DNA of 64,000 bases from positions 3,348,001 to 3,412,000 of the forward strand of contig NZ_JARUBH010000009.1 of NCBI RefSeq assembly GCF_029626105.1, in the 5' to 3' direction. A program made the translations under genes and the position numbers. Below the pieces are notes generated by a model. That model made no database searches and was not told the origin of the DNA. It worked only from the letters and a program-made list of their open reading frames with translations. This stretch comes from Solwaraspora sp. WMMD792 (GTDB lineage: Bacteria > Actinomycetota > Actinomycetes > Mycobacteriales > Micromonosporaceae). Each line of letters opens with the position of its first letter. Positions within the stretch are counted from its first letter, which is position 1. Below, piece after piece: positions 32,560 to 43,029 of the stretch.

Positions 32560-33302
32560 GCGGAAACCTCCGATCGGCCGGCGTCGCGCAGCGCGGCGAG
32601 CGCCTGCGCGACGCTGAACGCGCCGGCGTACAACGCCTTGCCGGCGATCACTCCCTCCACGCCGGCCGATTCCAGAGTGGCAAGCGCCCGTAGATCATCC
32701 AGGGTGGACACGCCGCCGGAGGCGATCACCGGTGCGTCGGTCCGCGAGCACACCTCACGGAGCAGGTCCAGGTTCGGTCCCCGCATGGTGCCGTCCTTGG
32801 TGATGTCGGTGACCACGTACCGCGCGGCACCGGCCTTGTCCAGCCGTTCGAGGATCTCGAACAGGTCGCCACCGTCGCGGGTCCAGCCCCGGGCGGCCAG
32901 GGTGCGGCCGCGCACGTCCAGGCCGATCGCGACCCGGTCGCCGTACTCCGCGACGATCCGGTCACACCAGACCGGGTCCTCCAACGCGGCGGTGCCGATG
33001 TTGACCCGGGCCGCGCCGGTGCCCAGCGCGGCGGCGAGCGACTCGTCGTCGCGGATCCCGCCGGACAACTCCACCGCCACGTCGATCTGCCGGACCACCT
33101 CGGCGAGCAGGTGGGCGTTGCTGCCCCGGCCGAAGGCGGCGTCGAGGTCGACCAGGTGGATCCACTCCGCCCCGTCACGCTGCCAGGCGAGCGCCGCCTC
33201 CAGCGGATCGCCGTAGGAGGTTTCGCTACCGGCCGCGCCCTGGACCAGGCGGACAGCCTGGCCGTCGGCGACGTCGACAGCGGGAAGCAGGGTCAGGGTC
33301 AC
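32556..33302 (-). CDS. priA: Bifunctional HisA/TrpF isomerase PriA
   Basis: A 248-residue TIM barrel isomerising ProFAR (histidine path) and, in the PriA subfamily, also phosphoribosyl anthranilate (tryptophan path). The catalytic aspartates are in [10 protein letters not shown] and [10 protein letters not shown], with Arg and Trp of the PriA-type loop in ARGWTRDGG. This, and the absence of any trpF near trpC/trpB/trpA/trpE, supports dual function. Start GTG with GAGGAG upstream; 27 bp separate it from the small membrane gene. Confidence 0.93.
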   Translation of the reverse strand: MTLTLLPAVDVADGQAVRLVQGAAGSETSYGDPLEAALAWQRDGAEWIHLVDLDAAFGRGSNAHLLAEVVRQIDVAVELSGGIRDDESLAAALGTGAARVNIGTAALEDPVWCDRIVAEYGDRVAIGLDVRGRTLAARGWTRDGGDLFEILERLDKAGAARYVVTDITKDGTMRGPNLDLLREVCSRTDAPVIASGGVSTLDDLRALATLESAGVEGVIAGKALYAGAFSVAQALAALRDAGRSEVSA

Positions 33303-33329
33303 GGATCGTCTCCTCGAAGATGGTGGGTC

Positions 33330-33656
33330 TCAGGTCCGTCGGCCGAGCGCGATCACCACGACGGCGGGTGCCACGAGCAGCAGTACGGCGATCAGCAGCA
33401 GGCGCAGCGCCATGTCCGGCACGGCCAGCCAGACGACCGCCAGCGCCGCCACGGTCAGCACCGCGATCCCGGCACGTTCGGCGCGGCTACGCCGGATGAA
33501 CAGCCGCCCGGTGCGCCCGCCCGGCCGACGCGGGGTGAGCCGGCGCAGCGCGGACCGGCGCCGCTGCCGGCGGGCGCTGGTCCGGGCGCGGGCGGCCCGC
33601 TCGCGTTCCGCCTCGGCCAGCCGGGCGGCCCGGCGGCGGGCCCGTTCCTTGCTCAC
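33330..33656 (-). CDS. Small basic membrane protein of the his operon
   Basis: 108 residues: a highly Arg/Ala-rich N-terminal ~65 residues (predicted helix, e.g. AEAERERAARART) followed by two hydrophobic helices (~68-85 and 88-105). No recognised family. The GTG overlaps the hisH stop (GTGA) and priA follows at 27 bp, so it is embedded in the operon. Any role in histidine synthesis is unproven. Confidence 0.7.
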   Translation of the reverse strand: MSKERARRRAARLAEAERERAARARTSARRQRRRSALRRLTPRRPGGRTGRLFIRRSRAERAGIAVLTVAALAVVWLAVPDMALRLLLIAVLLLVAPAVVVIALGRRT

Positions 33657-34318
33657 CGGTCCTCCCCTCCCGGCATGGTCGGTGGAGTCAACGTGGCCAG
33701 CCAGTTGCCCAGCAGGATCGCCCCGGTCTGGGCAGACTTCTCCGGATGGAACTGCGTCGCCGACAACGCACCACGTTCGGCGGCGGCCACGAAACCGGCC
33801 CCATGGTCGGTGGTGGTGACCAGGACGTCGGCGGCGGTCAGCTGGTCGACGGCGAGCGCCGCGTACGAGTGCACGAAGTAGAACCGGGCATCGTCGGGCA
33901 GGCCGCCGAACAGCGTGCTGCCGGCCGGCGCGGCCACGGTGTTCCAGCCCATGTGCGGCACCCGCTCGGCGGGCAGCCGACGAACCCCGCCGGGCAGCAG
34001 GCCGAGCCCTTTGGTGACCACCCCGTGCTCCTCGCCGTACTCGAAGAGGATCTGCATGCCGACGCAGATGCCGAGCACCGGGCGACCCTCGGCGACCCGC
34101 CGCGCGATCACCGGCGCCGCACCCAGCTCGTCGATACCGGACATGCAGGCCGCGTACGCGCCGACGCCCGGCACCACCAGCCCGGCGGCGGCGTCGGCCA
34201 CGGCCAGGTCGGCGGTCACGGTCACCTCGGCACCGGCCCGGGCCAGAGCCCGTTCGGCGGAGCGCAGATTGCCGGAGCCGTAGTCGAGCACCACGACGGC
34301 CGGCGGTGGCGTGGCCAT
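33653..34318 (-). CDS. hisH: Imidazole glycerol phosphate synthase glutaminase subunit
   Basis: A 221-residue class I glutamine amidotransferase supplying ammonia to HisF. Nucleophile Cys in LGICVGMQILFE, His/Glu in FHPEKS. The ATG at 34318 overlaps the stop of the preceding 56-residue frame (TGATG) and has GGAGG inside that frame. Confidence 0.96.
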   Translation of the reverse strand: MATPPPAVVVLDYGSGNLRSAERALARAGAEVTVTADLAVADAAAGLVVPGVGAYAACMSGIDELGAAPVIARRVAEGRPVLGICVGMQILFEYGEEHGVVTKGLGLLPGGVRRLPAERVPHMGWNTVAAPAGSTLFGGLPDDARFYFVHSYAALAVDQLTAADVLVTTTDHGAGFVAAAERGALSATQFHPEKSAQTGAILLGNWLATLTPPTMPGGEDR

Positions 34319-34488
34319 CAGTCACCTCCGGGTAGCAGCCAGAACACGCCGGCGGCGACCGCCAGCAGGGCGAGACCGGCGGCGAGGCCGACGGCACCGC
34401 GCCCGGCACCCTGACGACGCAGCGACCAGGCACCACCGACCAGCACCCCGGCCAGCGCGAACAGCGCCACCGGCAGGAAGCTGTCCAC
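34318..34488 (-). CDS. 56-residue small membrane protein between hisB and hisH
   Basis: A short frame starting with GTG one base after the hisB stop and ending in a TGATG overlap with hisH, so it fills the gap exactly. The product is almost wholly hydrophobic in two stretches (SFLPVALFALAGVLVGGAW and a later LAAGLALLAVAAGVFWLL) split by a basic turn (SLRRQGAGRG): a two-helix hairpin. The exact fit to both neighbours and the clean membrane pattern argue for a real gene. No family was recognised. Confidence 0.7.
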   Translation of the reverse strand: MDSFLPVALFALAGVLVGGAWSLRRQGAGRGAVGLAAGLALLAVAAGVFWLLPGGD

Positions 34489-34489
34489 G

Positions 34490-35101
34490 TTACAGCGCGC
34501 CTTTGGTGCTGGGCACCGAGCCGGCCGACCGAGGGTCGATCGCCACCGCCTCGCGCAGCGCCCGGGACACCGCCTTGAACTGGGCCTCGACCACGTGGTG
34601 CGCGTCCGGGTGGCCGCCGTCGCGGGCGGCCCGCAGCACCGACACGTGCAGCGTGATCATGGCCGAGTGGCCGAGCGACTCCCAGATGTGCCGGGTCATG
34701 CTGGTCGGGTAGACCGGCCCGATGTACGGCGCCAGCGCCGGCTCGTCGTGCACCACGTACGGCCGGCCGGACAGGTCGACCGCCGCCCGTACCAGTACCT
34801 CGTCCATCGGGATGGTGGCCGAGCCGTACCGGCGGATGCCCGCCTTGTCGCCCAGCGCCTGGCGCAGCGCCGTGCCCAGTGCGATCGCCGTGTCCTCCAT
34901 CGTGTGATGTGCGTCGATCTCCAGATCACCGACCGTCTGGACGGTCAGGTCGAAGCCGCCGTGCCGGGCGATCTGGTGCAGCATGTGGTCGTAGAAGCCG
35001 ACACCGGTGCCGATGTCGGCGGTGCCGGTGCCATCGAGGTCCAGCTCCACCAGCACCTTGGTCTCGGCCGTGGTGCGTTCGACCCGCGCGGTGCGGTTCA
35101 T
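34490..35101 (-). CDS. hisB: Imidazoleglycerol-phosphate dehydratase
   Basis: 203 residues, dehydrating IGP to imidazole acetol phosphate. The duplicated metal-binding repeat is seen as HHTMED and HHVVEAQFK, with [16 protein letters not shown]. It is the monofunctional type without the phosphatase domain. ATG 35101 with GGAG 7 nt upstream is favoured; a GTG directly before it (35104) is possible. Confidence 0.96.
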   Translation of the reverse strand: MNRTARVERTTAETKVLVELDLDGTGTADIGTGVGFYDHMLHQIARHGGFDLTVQTVGDLEIDAHHTMEDTAIALGTALRQALGDKAGIRRYGSATIPMDEVLVRAAVDLSGRPYVVHDEPALAPYIGPVYPTSMTRHIWESLGHSAMITLHVSVLRAARDGGHPDAHHVVEAQFKAVSRALREAVAIDPRSAGSVPSTKGAL

Positions 35102-35105
35102 CACT

Positions 35106-36335
35106 TCACTCCGTTCCGCCGGCGCGCGCCGGACGCAGGCCGGCGCGCGACTCGGTCATCGCGGCTGTCTCGGACTTGGTAGCTCGTTCGGACCCGGCGA
35201 CCGGCTCGGACCTGGCGACCAGTTCGGTCATCGCGCCGAGGAACGCGTCGGTCTCCTGCGGCGTCCCGGCCGTCACCCGCAGCCAGCCGGCCAGCCCGAC
35301 GTCACGGACCAGCACCCCACGTTCCAGCAACGCCTGCCAGACGGCCCGCTGGTCGCCGCCGCCACCGACGCCACCGCCGTCGTCGTCACCGACGCCGTTG
35401 ACGCCGAACAGCACGAAGTTGGCGTCGCTGTCCGCCACGGCGAGCCCGAGCCGACGCAGCTCGGCGACGATCCGGTCCCGCTGTTGCATGATCACCCGTA
35501 CCGTACCGAGCAGGGTGTCCCGGTGCGCCAGCGCCGCCCGGGCCGCCGCCTGGGTCAGCGCCGACAGATGGTAGGGCAGACGGACCAGTTGGACCGCGTC
35601 GACCACCGCGGGATGCGCGGCCAGGTAGCCCAGTCGACCGCCGGCGAACCCGAACGCCTTGCTCATCGTCCGGGTCACCACCAGCCGTGGATGCGTCGAC
35701 AGCAGCCGCACCGCGCTGGCCGTACCCGGACGGGCGAACTCGGCGTACGCCTCGTCGACGACGACCATGCCCGGCGCGGCGGCCAGCACCGCCCGCACCA
35801 CCGCCGGGTCCAGAGCGGTCCCGGTCGGGTTGTTCGGGGAGCAGAGGAAGACCAGGTCCGGCTGGTGTTCGACCACCTGGCCGGCAGCGTCGTCGGCGGA
35901 CAGGTCGAAATCGGGTCCGCGTCGGCCGTCCACCCACCGGGTGCCGGTGCCCACCGCCAGCAACGGATGCATCGAGTACGCCGGGGTGAAGCCGAGCGCC
36001 ACCCGGCCGGGACCGGCGAACGCCTGCAGCAACTGCTGCTGGATCTCGTTGGAGCCGTTGGCCGCCCACACCCCGGCGGTGGTCAGCCCGTGGCCGAGAT
36101 AGCCGGCCAGGTCGGCCCGCAGTGCGACCGCGTCGCGGTCCGGGTAGCGGTTGAGTTGCCGCAGCTCGGCGGTGACCGCCTCGGCGATCGCCTCGACCAC
36201 GACGTCCGGCAGCGGGTAGGAGTTCTCGTTGGTGTTGAGCCGCACCGCAACGTCCAACTGCGGTGCCCCGTACGGGCTGCGACCGCGCAGATCGTCGCGG
36301 ATCGGCAGGTCGTCCAGGGTGATCGGGCCGGTCAT
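35106..36335 (-). CDS. hisC: Histidinol-phosphate aminotransferase
   Basis: A 409-residue PLP enzyme, fold type [12 protein letters not shown] near the N-terminus, [19 protein letters not shown] and the Schiff-base lysine in [15 protein letters not shown]. Two oddities: a glycine/aspartate-rich insert ([12 protein letters not shown]) near residue 325 in the small domain, and a ~40-residue C-terminal extension rich in S/E/R/A with [10 protein letters not shown]-like repeats. The start overlaps the hisD stop (ATGA). Confidence 0.95.
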   Translation of the reverse strand: MTGPITLDDLPIRDDLRGRSPYGAPQLDVAVRLNTNENSYPLPDVVVEAIAEAVTAELRQLNRYPDRDAVALRADLAGYLGHGLTTAGVWAANGSNEIQQQLLQAFAGPGRVALGFTPAYSMHPLLAVGTGTRWVDGRRGPDFDLSADDAAGQVVEHQPDLVFLCSPNNPTGTALDPAVVRAVLAAAPGMVVVDEAYAEFARPGTASAVRLLSTHPRLVVTRTMSKAFGFAGGRLGYLAAHPAVVDAVQLVRLPYHLSALTQAAARAALAHRDTLLGTVRVIMQQRDRIVAELRRLGLAVADSDANFVLFGVNGVGDDDGGGVGGGGDQRAVWQALLERGVLVRDVGLAGWLRVTAGTPQETDAFLGAMTELVARSEPVAGSERATKSETAAMTESRAGLRPARAGGTE

Positions 36336-37720
36336 CTGGCCACCGCCGATCGACCCGCGGCCGGGGAGACGGCCGGTGAGTTCGCCGCCGGGCCGGCGAT
36401 GCCGGTCGGGTCGGTGAACCGGGCCCGGACCGCCTGCCCGTGCGCCGGCAGGTCCTCCGCCTCGGCCAGGGTGACCACGTGGTCGGCGACGTCACGCAAC
36501 GCGTCCGCGTCGTACTCGACGAGGTGGACGCCGCGCAGGAAGGACTGCACCGACAGGCCCGAGGAGTGCCGGGCGCAACCGCCGGTGGGCAGTACGTGGT
36601 TGGAGCCGGCGCAGTAGTCACCCAGCGACACCGGGGCGTACGCGCCGACGAAGACCGCCCCGGCGTTGCGGACCCGCAGCGCCCACTGCCGGGCGTCCCG
36701 GGTCTGGATCTCCAGGTGCTCGGCGGCGTACGCGTCGACCACGGCCAGACCGGCTTCGAGGTCGTCGACCAGGACCGTGCCGGACTGCTCGCCGCCGAGC
36801 GCGGTCGCGATCCGGTCGGCGTGCCGGGTGGCCGGCACCTGCCGGGCCAGTTCCTGGTCGACCGCGTCGGCCAGCCCGGTCGACGGGGTGACCAGCACGC
36901 TGGCCGCCAACGGGTCGTGCTCGGCCTGGCTGATCAGGTCGGCGGCGACGTGCACCGGGTCCGCGGTGTCGTCGGCGAGGATGGCGATCTCGGTCGGGCC
37001 GGCCTCGGCGTCGATACCGACCACCCCGCGCAGCAGCCGCTTGGCGGCGGTGACCCAGATGTTGCCCGGCCCGGTGATCACGTCGACCGGGGCGCACCGG
37101 TCGGTCCCGTCCGGGTCGACCGCAGCACCGTAGCCGAGCATCGCGACGGCCTGGGCGCCGCCGACCGCGTACACCTCGTCGACGCCGAGCAGGGCGCAGG
37201 CGGCCAGTACCCGCGAATCGGGCAACCCGTCGTTGTCGCGCTGCGGCGGGCTGGTCACCACCAGCGATGCCACCCCGGCGACCTGGGCGGGGACCACGTT
37301 CATCACCACGGTCGACGGGTACACCGCCAACCCGCCGGGCACGTACAGCCCGACCCGGCCGACCGGCACCCAGCGTTCGGTGACGGTGCCGCCGGGCACC
37401 ACCTGGGTGGTGACGTCGGTCCGGCGCTGGTCGGCGTGCACCCGCCGGGCCCGGTCGATGGATTCCAGCAGGGCTGCCCGGACCCCGGGATCGAGGTCGC
37501 GCTCGGCCGCGGCGAGCGCCTCGGCGGGCACCCGCAGCCGGTGCGGGCTGACCTCGTCGAACCGCTCGGCCGCCTCCCGGATCGCCGGGTAGCCATGGTC
37601 ACGGACCGCCTCCACCAGCGGGCGGATCCGCTCGACCGCCACGGAGACGTCGAGCTGGGCACGGGGCAGCAGGCCACGCGGGTCAGGTGACCCGCCTCGC
37701 AGGTCGATCCGGTTCAGCAC
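36332..37720 (-). CDS. hisD: Histidinol dehydrogenase
   Basis: A 462-residue zinc enzyme oxidising histidinol to histidine in two NAD-dependent steps. The conserved [24 protein letters not shown] region with zinc and catalytic residues, [10 protein letters not shown] and [13 protein letters not shown] are present. Slightly longer than usual because of an Ala/Ser/Pro-rich C-terminus. The GTG at 37720 has TAGACT 7 nt upstream and no ribosome binding site: a likely leaderless first gene of the his operon. Confidence 0.97.
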   Translation of the reverse strand: MLNRIDLRGGSPDPRGLLPRAQLDVSVAVERIRPLVEAVRDHGYPAIREAAERFDEVSPHRLRVPAEALAAAERDLDPGVRAALLESIDRARRVHADQRRTDVTTQVVPGGTVTERWVPVGRVGLYVPGGLAVYPSTVVMNVVPAQVAGVASLVVTSPPQRDNDGLPDSRVLAACALLGVDEVYAVGGAQAVAMLGYGAAVDPDGTDRCAPVDVITGPGNIWVTAAKRLLRGVVGIDAEAGPTEIAILADDTADPVHVAADLISQAEHDPLAASVLVTPSTGLADAVDQELARQVPATRHADRIATALGGEQSGTVLVDDLEAGLAVVDAYAAEHLEIQTRDARQWALRVRNAGAVFVGAYAPVSLGDYCAGSNHVLPTGGCARHSSGLSVQSFLRGVHLVEYDADALRDVADHVVTLAEAEDLPAHGQAVRARFTDPTGIAGPAANSPAVSPAAGRSAVAR

Positions 37721-37727
37721 GCTTGCG

Positions 37728-37733
37728 AGTCTA
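37728..37733 (-). promoter_or_regulatory. Candidate -10 box of the his operon
   Basis: TAGACT on the minus strand, 7 nt before the hisD GTG, with no ribosome binding site between. Transcription would start at the GTG. Confidence 0.5.
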
Positions 37734-37795
37734 GGCGTCCTCCCACTGGCCGGACGCCGGCCGTCCAGCGGACGGGACAGTGAGCGTGACCACGC

Positions 37796-37801
37796 TAGGC
37801 T
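37796..37801 (+). promoter_or_regulatory. Candidate -10 box of the LON-domain gene
   Basis: TAGGCT lies 6 nt before the GTG at 37808, divergent from the hisD box 63 bp away. It is again a leaderless arrangement. Confidence 0.5.
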
Positions 37802-37807
37802 CGACCG

Positions 37808-38509
37808 GTGGGTCAGCGGCTACCGGTCTTTCCGCTCGGGACGGTGCTCTTCCCCGGGTTGGTGCTGCCTCTGCACATCTTCGAGGAGCGTTACCGGGCA
37901 CTGGTCCGGCATCTGACCAGCCTGCCCGAGGGCGTCACCCGGGAGTTCGGGGTGGTGGCGATCCGGCGTGGCTGGGAGGTGCTGCCGAGCGCCGGGCCGC
38001 CGGGCGCGCCGGCACCGACCTCGGTGAGCCTGCACGAGATCGGCTGCACGGCTCAGCTGCGGCAGGTCACCGAGCTGCCGAACGGGCGGTACGACATCGT
38101 GACGGTGGGCCGGCGCCGGTTCCGGATCACCGACCTGGCCACCGAAGGTACGCCGTACCTCACCGCGTCGGTGCAGTGGCTGCCCGAGCCGACCGGGTCC
38201 GAGGAGCTGGCCGACCTGCTGGCCCCGCAGGTACTCGCGGTGTTCCGGCAGTATCTCGACCTGGTCCGGACCGACTCGGCCGAGATCACCGAGCAGCTGC
38301 CGGAGACGCCGACCGTGCTCTCCCACCTGGTGGCGGCGACCGCCGCGTTGCACATCAGCGAGCGGCAGGCGCTGCTGGCGGAGCTGGACACCGCCCGACG
38401 GCTGCGGGCCGAGCTGCGGATGCTCAATCGGGAGGTGGCGCTGCTGCGCCGGGTGCGGGCGGTGCCGGTCCCGTTGCCCGAGTTGGCGGTTCCGGCGAGT
38501 CCGAACTGA
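37808..38509 (+). CDS. LON substrate-binding domain protein
   Basis: 233 residues consisting only of the N-terminal LAN domain of Lon protease: [25 protein letters not shown] at the start and [23 protein letters not shown] in the barrel, then a helical C-terminus. No AAA or protease domain, so not a peptidase itself; such stand-alone proteins are widespread and of unknown role. The 3' end overlaps the convergent membrane gene by 86 bp. Confidence 0.93.
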   Translation: MGQRLPVFPLGTVLFPGLVLPLHIFEERYRALVRHLTSLPEGVTREFGVVAIRRGWEVLPSAGPPGAPAPTSVSLHEIGCTAQLRQVTELPNGRYDIVTVGRRRFRITDLATEGTPYLTASVQWLPEPTGSEELADLLAPQVLAVFRQYLDLVRTDSAEITEQLPETPTVLSHLVAATAALHISERQALLAELDTARRLRAELRMLNREVALLRRVRAVPVPLPELAVPASPN

Positions 38510-39275
38510 TCCGCGGATCGGCGGCGACGTCCGGGGCCGGACGCACGTCCGGGGCCGCTGGGAGGATCGGAAGGTCAGGCCCGGCTTCGCCCCGGTCCGG
38601 CCCGGGACGCAGGTCCGGGTGGCTGGACCAGCCGGCCAGCATGGTGTACGCCAGCACTGCGCCGAGCGCCGGAGCGCCGAACGCGCCGGTGACCGTCGGC
38701 AGCACGCCGAACCACAGGTCGAAGTCGCCGGCCTGCAGGTCCGGTGGCCGCTCCAACTGGGCACCGAGCGCCGCCGCCTCGATCGCCCGCTGGTAGCCGG
38801 CCAGGCCGATCTGCCGGCCGAGGGCCCAGGCCAGCGCCGCCGCGCCGAGCCCACCGGCGGTGACGGCGACCAGCCCGTACGGGCCACGGGACCGGGGCAG
38901 CGACGCCCAGACGACGATCCCGGCGAGGATCCCGTAGCCGACGCCGAGCATCGCGAACCAGCCGTCGGCGGCGACGAAGACCTCCGGGTCGCCGCCCCGT
39001 ACCGCCGCGCCCTGCTCGGTCTTGACCACCGGGATCCAGGGGGCCAGCAGCGACCAGGCGACGCCGAGCGGAGCACCGCCCACGGTGATCGCGGCGGCGA
39101 CGTACAGCCCTGGCCGTCGCCAGATCCGGCGCCGGCCGGCGGCTGGGTTGGACGCCGCCGCGCCGACGTCGGGCGGGGGTGCCGGCGACGCGCCGATGTC
39201 GGGCGGGGGTGCCGGCGACGCCCCGGACGGGCCGGTCGGGTCGCCGGGTGGGCCGGCGTCGGCGGTGGAACTCAC
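38424..39275 (-). CDS. Four-helix membrane protein, DUF2567-like
   Basis: 283 residues. A Pro/Ala-rich cytoplasmic N-terminus with APPPD repeats, then four hydrophobic helices (~55-78, 105-125, 132-152, 185-210) and a long Pro/Asp-rich tail. The loop after helix 1 (PWIPVVKTEQGAAV, FVAADGWF) and overall layout resemble actinobacterial DUF2567 proteins; this assignment is from memory of the family and not certain. It starts 21 bp after dnaE ends and reads the same way, so it may be co-transcribed. Confidence 0.7.
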   Translation of the reverse strand: MSSTADAGPPGDPTGPSGASPAPPPDIGASPAPPPDVGAAASNPAAGRRRIWRRPGLYVAAAITVGGAPLGVAWSLLAPWIPVVKTEQGAAVRGGDPEVFVAADGWFAMLGVGYGILAGIVVWASLPRSRGPYGLVAVTAGGLGAAALAWALGRQIGLAGYQRAIEAAALGAQLERPPDLQAGDFDLWFGVLPTVTGAFGAPALGAVLAYTMLAGWSSHPDLRPGPDRGEAGPDLPILPAAPDVRPAPDVAADPRISSDSPEPPTRATGPAPPAPGAAAPPPD

Positions 39276-39296
39276 CCGTCGATCCTCTCGCAGATC

Positions 39297-42200
39297 TCAG
39301 CCGGCCACGGCGGTAGGGCCGAGGAGCGCCTTGAGGTCGGCCATCAACGCGGTCGTCGGGGCGACCCGGTGCGGGCCGAGACGCAGCAGGGTGGCGCGGC
39401 CACCGTTGACGAGTTTGACGTGCACCTCGGCCGAACCGGGGTGGCTGGTCAGCACGTCGCGGAGGCTGTCGACCAGCGGCGGGGTGCAGCGGGCCGGGGA
39501 CAGCGCGATCACGATGGGCTTGATCTCGTCCGCCGCGGTGATCTCTGGTACGGACAGGTCCATCGCCATCAGTCGGGGCTGGTCGTCGCGTCGGTCGACC
39601 CGGCCCTTCACCACGACGATCGCGTCCTCGGCGATGTACTGGCCGACGAGTTCGTAGGTGTTCGGGAAGAACAGCACCTCGACTGCGCCGCCCAGGTCCT
39701 CCAGGGTGGCCGAGGCCCACGCCCGGCCCTGCTTGGTGATCCGCCGCTGCACCCCGGAGAGGATGCCGGCCAGGTTGACCACGGTGCCGTCGGCGACCGC
39801 GCCGTCCTCGGCCAGGGCGGCGATGGACATGTCCGCAGCGTTGGCGAGGACGTGCTCGACACCGAACAGCGGGTGGTCGGAGACGTACAGGCCGAGCATC
39901 TCCCGTTCGAAAGTGAGCAGGTCGGTCTTGTCCCACTCGCCGTCCGGGATCGGCGGGGTGACCACCATCGGGCCCGCGCCGCCGCCGGCCGGGTCGGCGG
40001 CACCGAACGCGTCACCGAACAAGTCGTACTGGCCGACCGCCTCGTTGCGTTTCAGATCCATGAACGAGTCGATCGCGTCGGCGTGCACGGTCAGCAGACC
40101 CCGGCGGGTGTGCCCCAACGAGTCGAACGCGCCCGCCTTGATCAACGACTCGACGGTACGTTTGTTGCAGGCCACCGCGTCGACCTTGCGCAGGAAGTCG
40201 TAGAAGTCGGTGTAGGCGCCCTTGTCCTTGCGGCACCGGGCGATCGCGTCGACCACGTTCGTGCCCACGTTACGCACGGCGGCCAGGCCGAACCGGATGT
40301 CGGCGCCGACGGCGGTGAACCGGGCCCCGGAGGCGTTGACGTCCGGCGGCAGCACCTTGATCTTCATCCGCCGGCACTCGGCCAGGTAGACGGCGGCCTT
40401 GTCCTTGTCGTCGCCGACGCTGGTCAGCAGCGCGGCCATGTACTCGGCCGGGTAGTTGGCCTTCAGGTACGCCGTCCAGTAGGACACCAGTCCGTAGCCG
40501 GCGGTGTGCGCCTTGTTGAACGCGTAGTCGGAGAACGGGACCAGGATGTCCCACAGCGTCTTGATCGCCTCGTCGGAGTAGCCGTTGTCCCGCATGCCCT
40601 GCGAGAACGGCACGTACTCCTTGTCCAGGATCTCCTTCTTCTTCTTACCCATCGCCCGACGCAGCAGGTCCGCGGCGCCGAGCGTGTAGCCGGCCAGCTG
40701 CTGGGCGATCGCCATGACCTGCTCCTGGTAGACGATCAACCCGTAGGTGTCGCCCAGGATGTCGGCGAGCGGTTCGGCCAGCTCGGGGTGGATCGGCACC
40801 ACCGGTTTGCGGTTGTTCTTGCGGTCGGCGTACTCGTTGTGCGCGTTGGCGCCCATCGGACCCGGCCGGTACAGGGCGAGGACGGCGGAGATGTCCTCGA
40901 AGTTGTCCGGCACCATCGAGCGCAGCAGTGACCGCATCGGCCCACCGTCGAGCTGGAACACCCCGAGCGTGTCACCCCGGGCGAGCAGCTCGTAGGCGCG
41001 TTTGTCGTCCAGCGGCAGATCCTCCAGGACCAGGTTCAGGTTCTGGTTGTCGGCGATCCCGGCCAGACAGTCGTCCATCACGGTCAGGTTGCGCAGCCCG
41101 AGGAAGTCCATCTTCAGCAGGCCGATGGACTCACACGCGCCCATGTCCCACTGGGTGATGATCGCCCCGTCCTGCTCCCGCTTCTGGATCGGCAGCACGT
41201 CCACCAAGGGGTCGCGGGACAGGATCACCCCGGCCGCGTGCACCCCCCACTGCCGTTTCAGCCCCTCCAGGCCCTTGGCCGTGTCGACGATCTTGCGGAC
41301 CTCGCCGTCGGACTCGTACAGCGCCCGGAACTCCACCGCCTCCGGGTAGCGCGGGTGCTTCGGGTCGAAGATGCCGGTCAGCGGGATGTCCTTGCCCATC
41401 ACCGGCGGCGGCATCGCCTTGGTGATCCGGTCACCCATCGCGAACGGATAGCCGAGCACCCGCGCCGCGTCCTTGATCGCGGCCTTCGCCTTGATCGTGC
41501 CGTAGGTGATGATCTGGGCGACCCGTTCCTCGCCGTACCGCTCGGTCGCGTAGCGAATCATGTCACCGCGGCGACGCTCGTCGAAGTCCATGTCGATATC
41601 CGGCATCGACACCCGGTCCGGATTCAGGAACCGCTCGAACAGCAGGCCGTGCGGGATCGGGTCCAGCTCCGTGATACCCAGGGCGTACGCGATCAGCGCC
41701 CCGGCCGCCGAACCACGGCCCGGACCGACCCGGATCCCCTCCCGCTTGGCGTAGTGCACCAGGTCCGCGGTCACCAGGAAGTAGCCCGGGAACCCCATCT
41801 TGAGGATCACGTCGAGCTCGTACTCGGCCTGCCGGCGGTGCCCGTCGGGCACCCCGCCGGGGAAGCGGCGCTCCAGCCCACGCAGCACCTCGGCCCGCAG
41901 GAACGACTCCTCGGTCTCCCCGGCCGGCACCGGGAACTGCGGCATCAGGTCCCGGGACGCGAACAACGCCGAATAGTCGCCGATCTTCTCGGCGATCTCT
42001 AGGGTGTTGTCACATGCTCCCGGCACCTCCGCGTCCCACAGTTTCCGCATGTCCGCCGCGGATTTCAGATAGAAGTCCCGCGCGTCGAACTTGAACCGCT
42101 TCGGGTCCGCCATCGTCGAACCGGACTGGACACACAGCAGCACCTCGTGCGCGTCCGCGTCCCGTTCATGCGTGTAGTGCAGATCATTGGTCGCGACCGG

Positions 42201-42839
42201 TTTGAGATTCAACCGCTTTCCGAGCCGGATCAGATCATCCCGGACCCGGGTTTCGATACCCAGTCCGTGATCCATCAGCTCCAGGTAGAAATTGTCAGCG
42301 CCGAAGATGTCGCGGAATTCGGCCGCCGACGCGCACGCCTTCTCGAAGTCACCGATCCGCAACCAGGTCTGGACCTCACCGGACGGACACCCCGTGGTCG
42401 CGATGATCCCCTTACCGTACTCGTTCAGCAGTTCCCGGTCCGCACGCGGCTTGTAGAAGTACCCCTCCAGGCTCGCCCGCGAGCCCAGCCGGAACAGGTT
42501 GCGCAGGCCGTCCGCGTCCGCCGCCAGCATCGTCATGTGCGTGTACGCGCCACCACCGGAGACGTCGTTCTCCCCGCCGTCGGCCCACCGTACCCTCGTC
42601 CGGTCCCGCCGGTCCGTCCCGGGTGTGAGATACGCCTCCAGGCCGATGATCGGTTTCACCCCGGCACCGGTCGCCTGCTTGAAGAAATCGTACGCGCCGA
42701 AAAGATTGCCGTGGTCGGTCATCGCCAGGGCCGGCATTTCCAGACGGTTGGCCTCGGCGAACAGTTCCTTCAACCGGGCCGCTCCATCGAGCATCGAATA
42801 CTCTGTGTGCACGTGCAGGTGCACAAAACTATCGGACAC
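39297..42839 (-). CDS. dnaE: DNA polymerase III alpha subunit
   Basis: The 1180-residue replicative polymerase. The N-terminal PHP domain begins [15 protein letters not shown]; the palm has the catalytic acidic residues in [13 protein letters not shown]; the fingers hold [14 protein letters not shown]; helix-hairpin-helix and OB-fold regions follow ([14 protein letters not shown] near 1050). It is DnaE1-like in length. The frame is open to 42869, but GTG 42839 lies 8 nt behind a GGAGAAGGGGG tract and gives the usual N-terminus. Confidence 0.97.
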   Translation of the reverse strand: MSDSFVHLHVHTEYSMLDGAARLKELFAEANRLEMPALAMTDHGNLFGAYDFFKQATGAGVKPIIGLEAYLTPGTDRRDRTRVRWADGGENDVSGGGAYTHMTMLAADADGLRNLFRLGSRASLEGYFYKPRADRELLNEYGKGIIATTGCPSGEVQTWLRIGDFEKACASAAEFRDIFGADNFYLELMDHGLGIETRVRDDLIRLGKRLNLKPVATNDLHYTHERDADAHEVLLCVQSGSTMADPKRFKFDARDFYLKSAADMRKLWDAEVPGACDNTLEIAEKIGDYSALFASRDLMPQFPVPAGETEESFLRAEVLRGLERRFPGGVPDGHRRQAEYELDVILKMGFPGYFLVTADLVHYAKREGIRVGPGRGSAAGALIAYALGITELDPIPHGLLFERFLNPDRVSMPDIDMDFDERRRGDMIRYATERYGEERVAQIITYGTIKAKAAIKDAARVLGYPFAMGDRITKAMPPPVMGKDIPLTGIFDPKHPRYPEAVEFRALYESDGEVRKIVDTAKGLEGLKRQWGVHAAGVILSRDPLVDVLPIQKREQDGAIITQWDMGACESIGLLKMDFLGLRNLTVMDDCLAGIADNQNLNLVLEDLPLDDKRAYELLARGDTLGVFQLDGGPMRSLLRSMVPDNFEDISAVLALYRPGPMGANAHNEYADRKNNRKPVVPIHPELAEPLADILGDTYGLIVYQEQVMAIAQQLAGYTLGAADLLRRAMGKKKKEILDKEYVPFSQGMRDNGYSDEAIKTLWDILVPFSDYAFNKAHTAGYGLVSYWTAYLKANYPAEYMAALLTSVGDDKDKAAVYLAECRRMKIKVLPPDVNASGARFTAVGADIRFGLAAVRNVGTNVVDAIARCRKDKGAYTDFYDFLRKVDAVACNKRTVESLIKAGAFDSLGHTRRGLLTVHADAIDSFMDLKRNEAVGQYDLFGDAFGAADPAGGGAGPMVVTPPIPDGEWDKTDLLTFEREMLGLYVSDHPLFGVEHVLANAADMSIAALAEDGAVADGTVVNLAGILSGVQRRITKQGRAWASATLEDLGGAVEVLFFPNTYELVGQYIAEDAIVVVKGRVDRRDDQPRLMAMDLSVPEITAADEIKPIVIALSPARCTPPLVDSLRDVLTSHPGSAEVHVKLVNGGRATLLRLGPHRVAPTTALMADLKALLGPTAVAG

Positions 42840-43017
42840 CGACCCGGCCCCCTTCTCCCGTCCCGGCACGACCAGCGAACCCTATCGTGTCGCCACCGAC
42901 GCCGCACCGAGGCGCGCGGGTCCACAGCCGCACGGCGGGCACCACTTTCACTCACCCCGACTCGCGACACTCCCGGGAGAGTACGAGCTCCACCCGACAA
43001 CACCGTCAGTGAGGGTT

Positions 43018-43023
43018 TACCGT
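43018..43023 (+). promoter_or_regulatory. Candidate -10 box, GT-C-like membrane gene
   Basis: TACCGT lies 6 nt before GTG 43030, the same spacing as at the LON-domain gene and the TIGR03085 gene. Confidence 0.4.
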
Positions 43024-43029
43024 CTCTGT

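Noticed and set aside
42499-43029. Upstream extension of the GT-C-like membrane gene into dnaE
   Set aside because: The region is antisense to the dnaE PHP domain and hydrophilic; a start at 43030 with TACCGT upstream is better.
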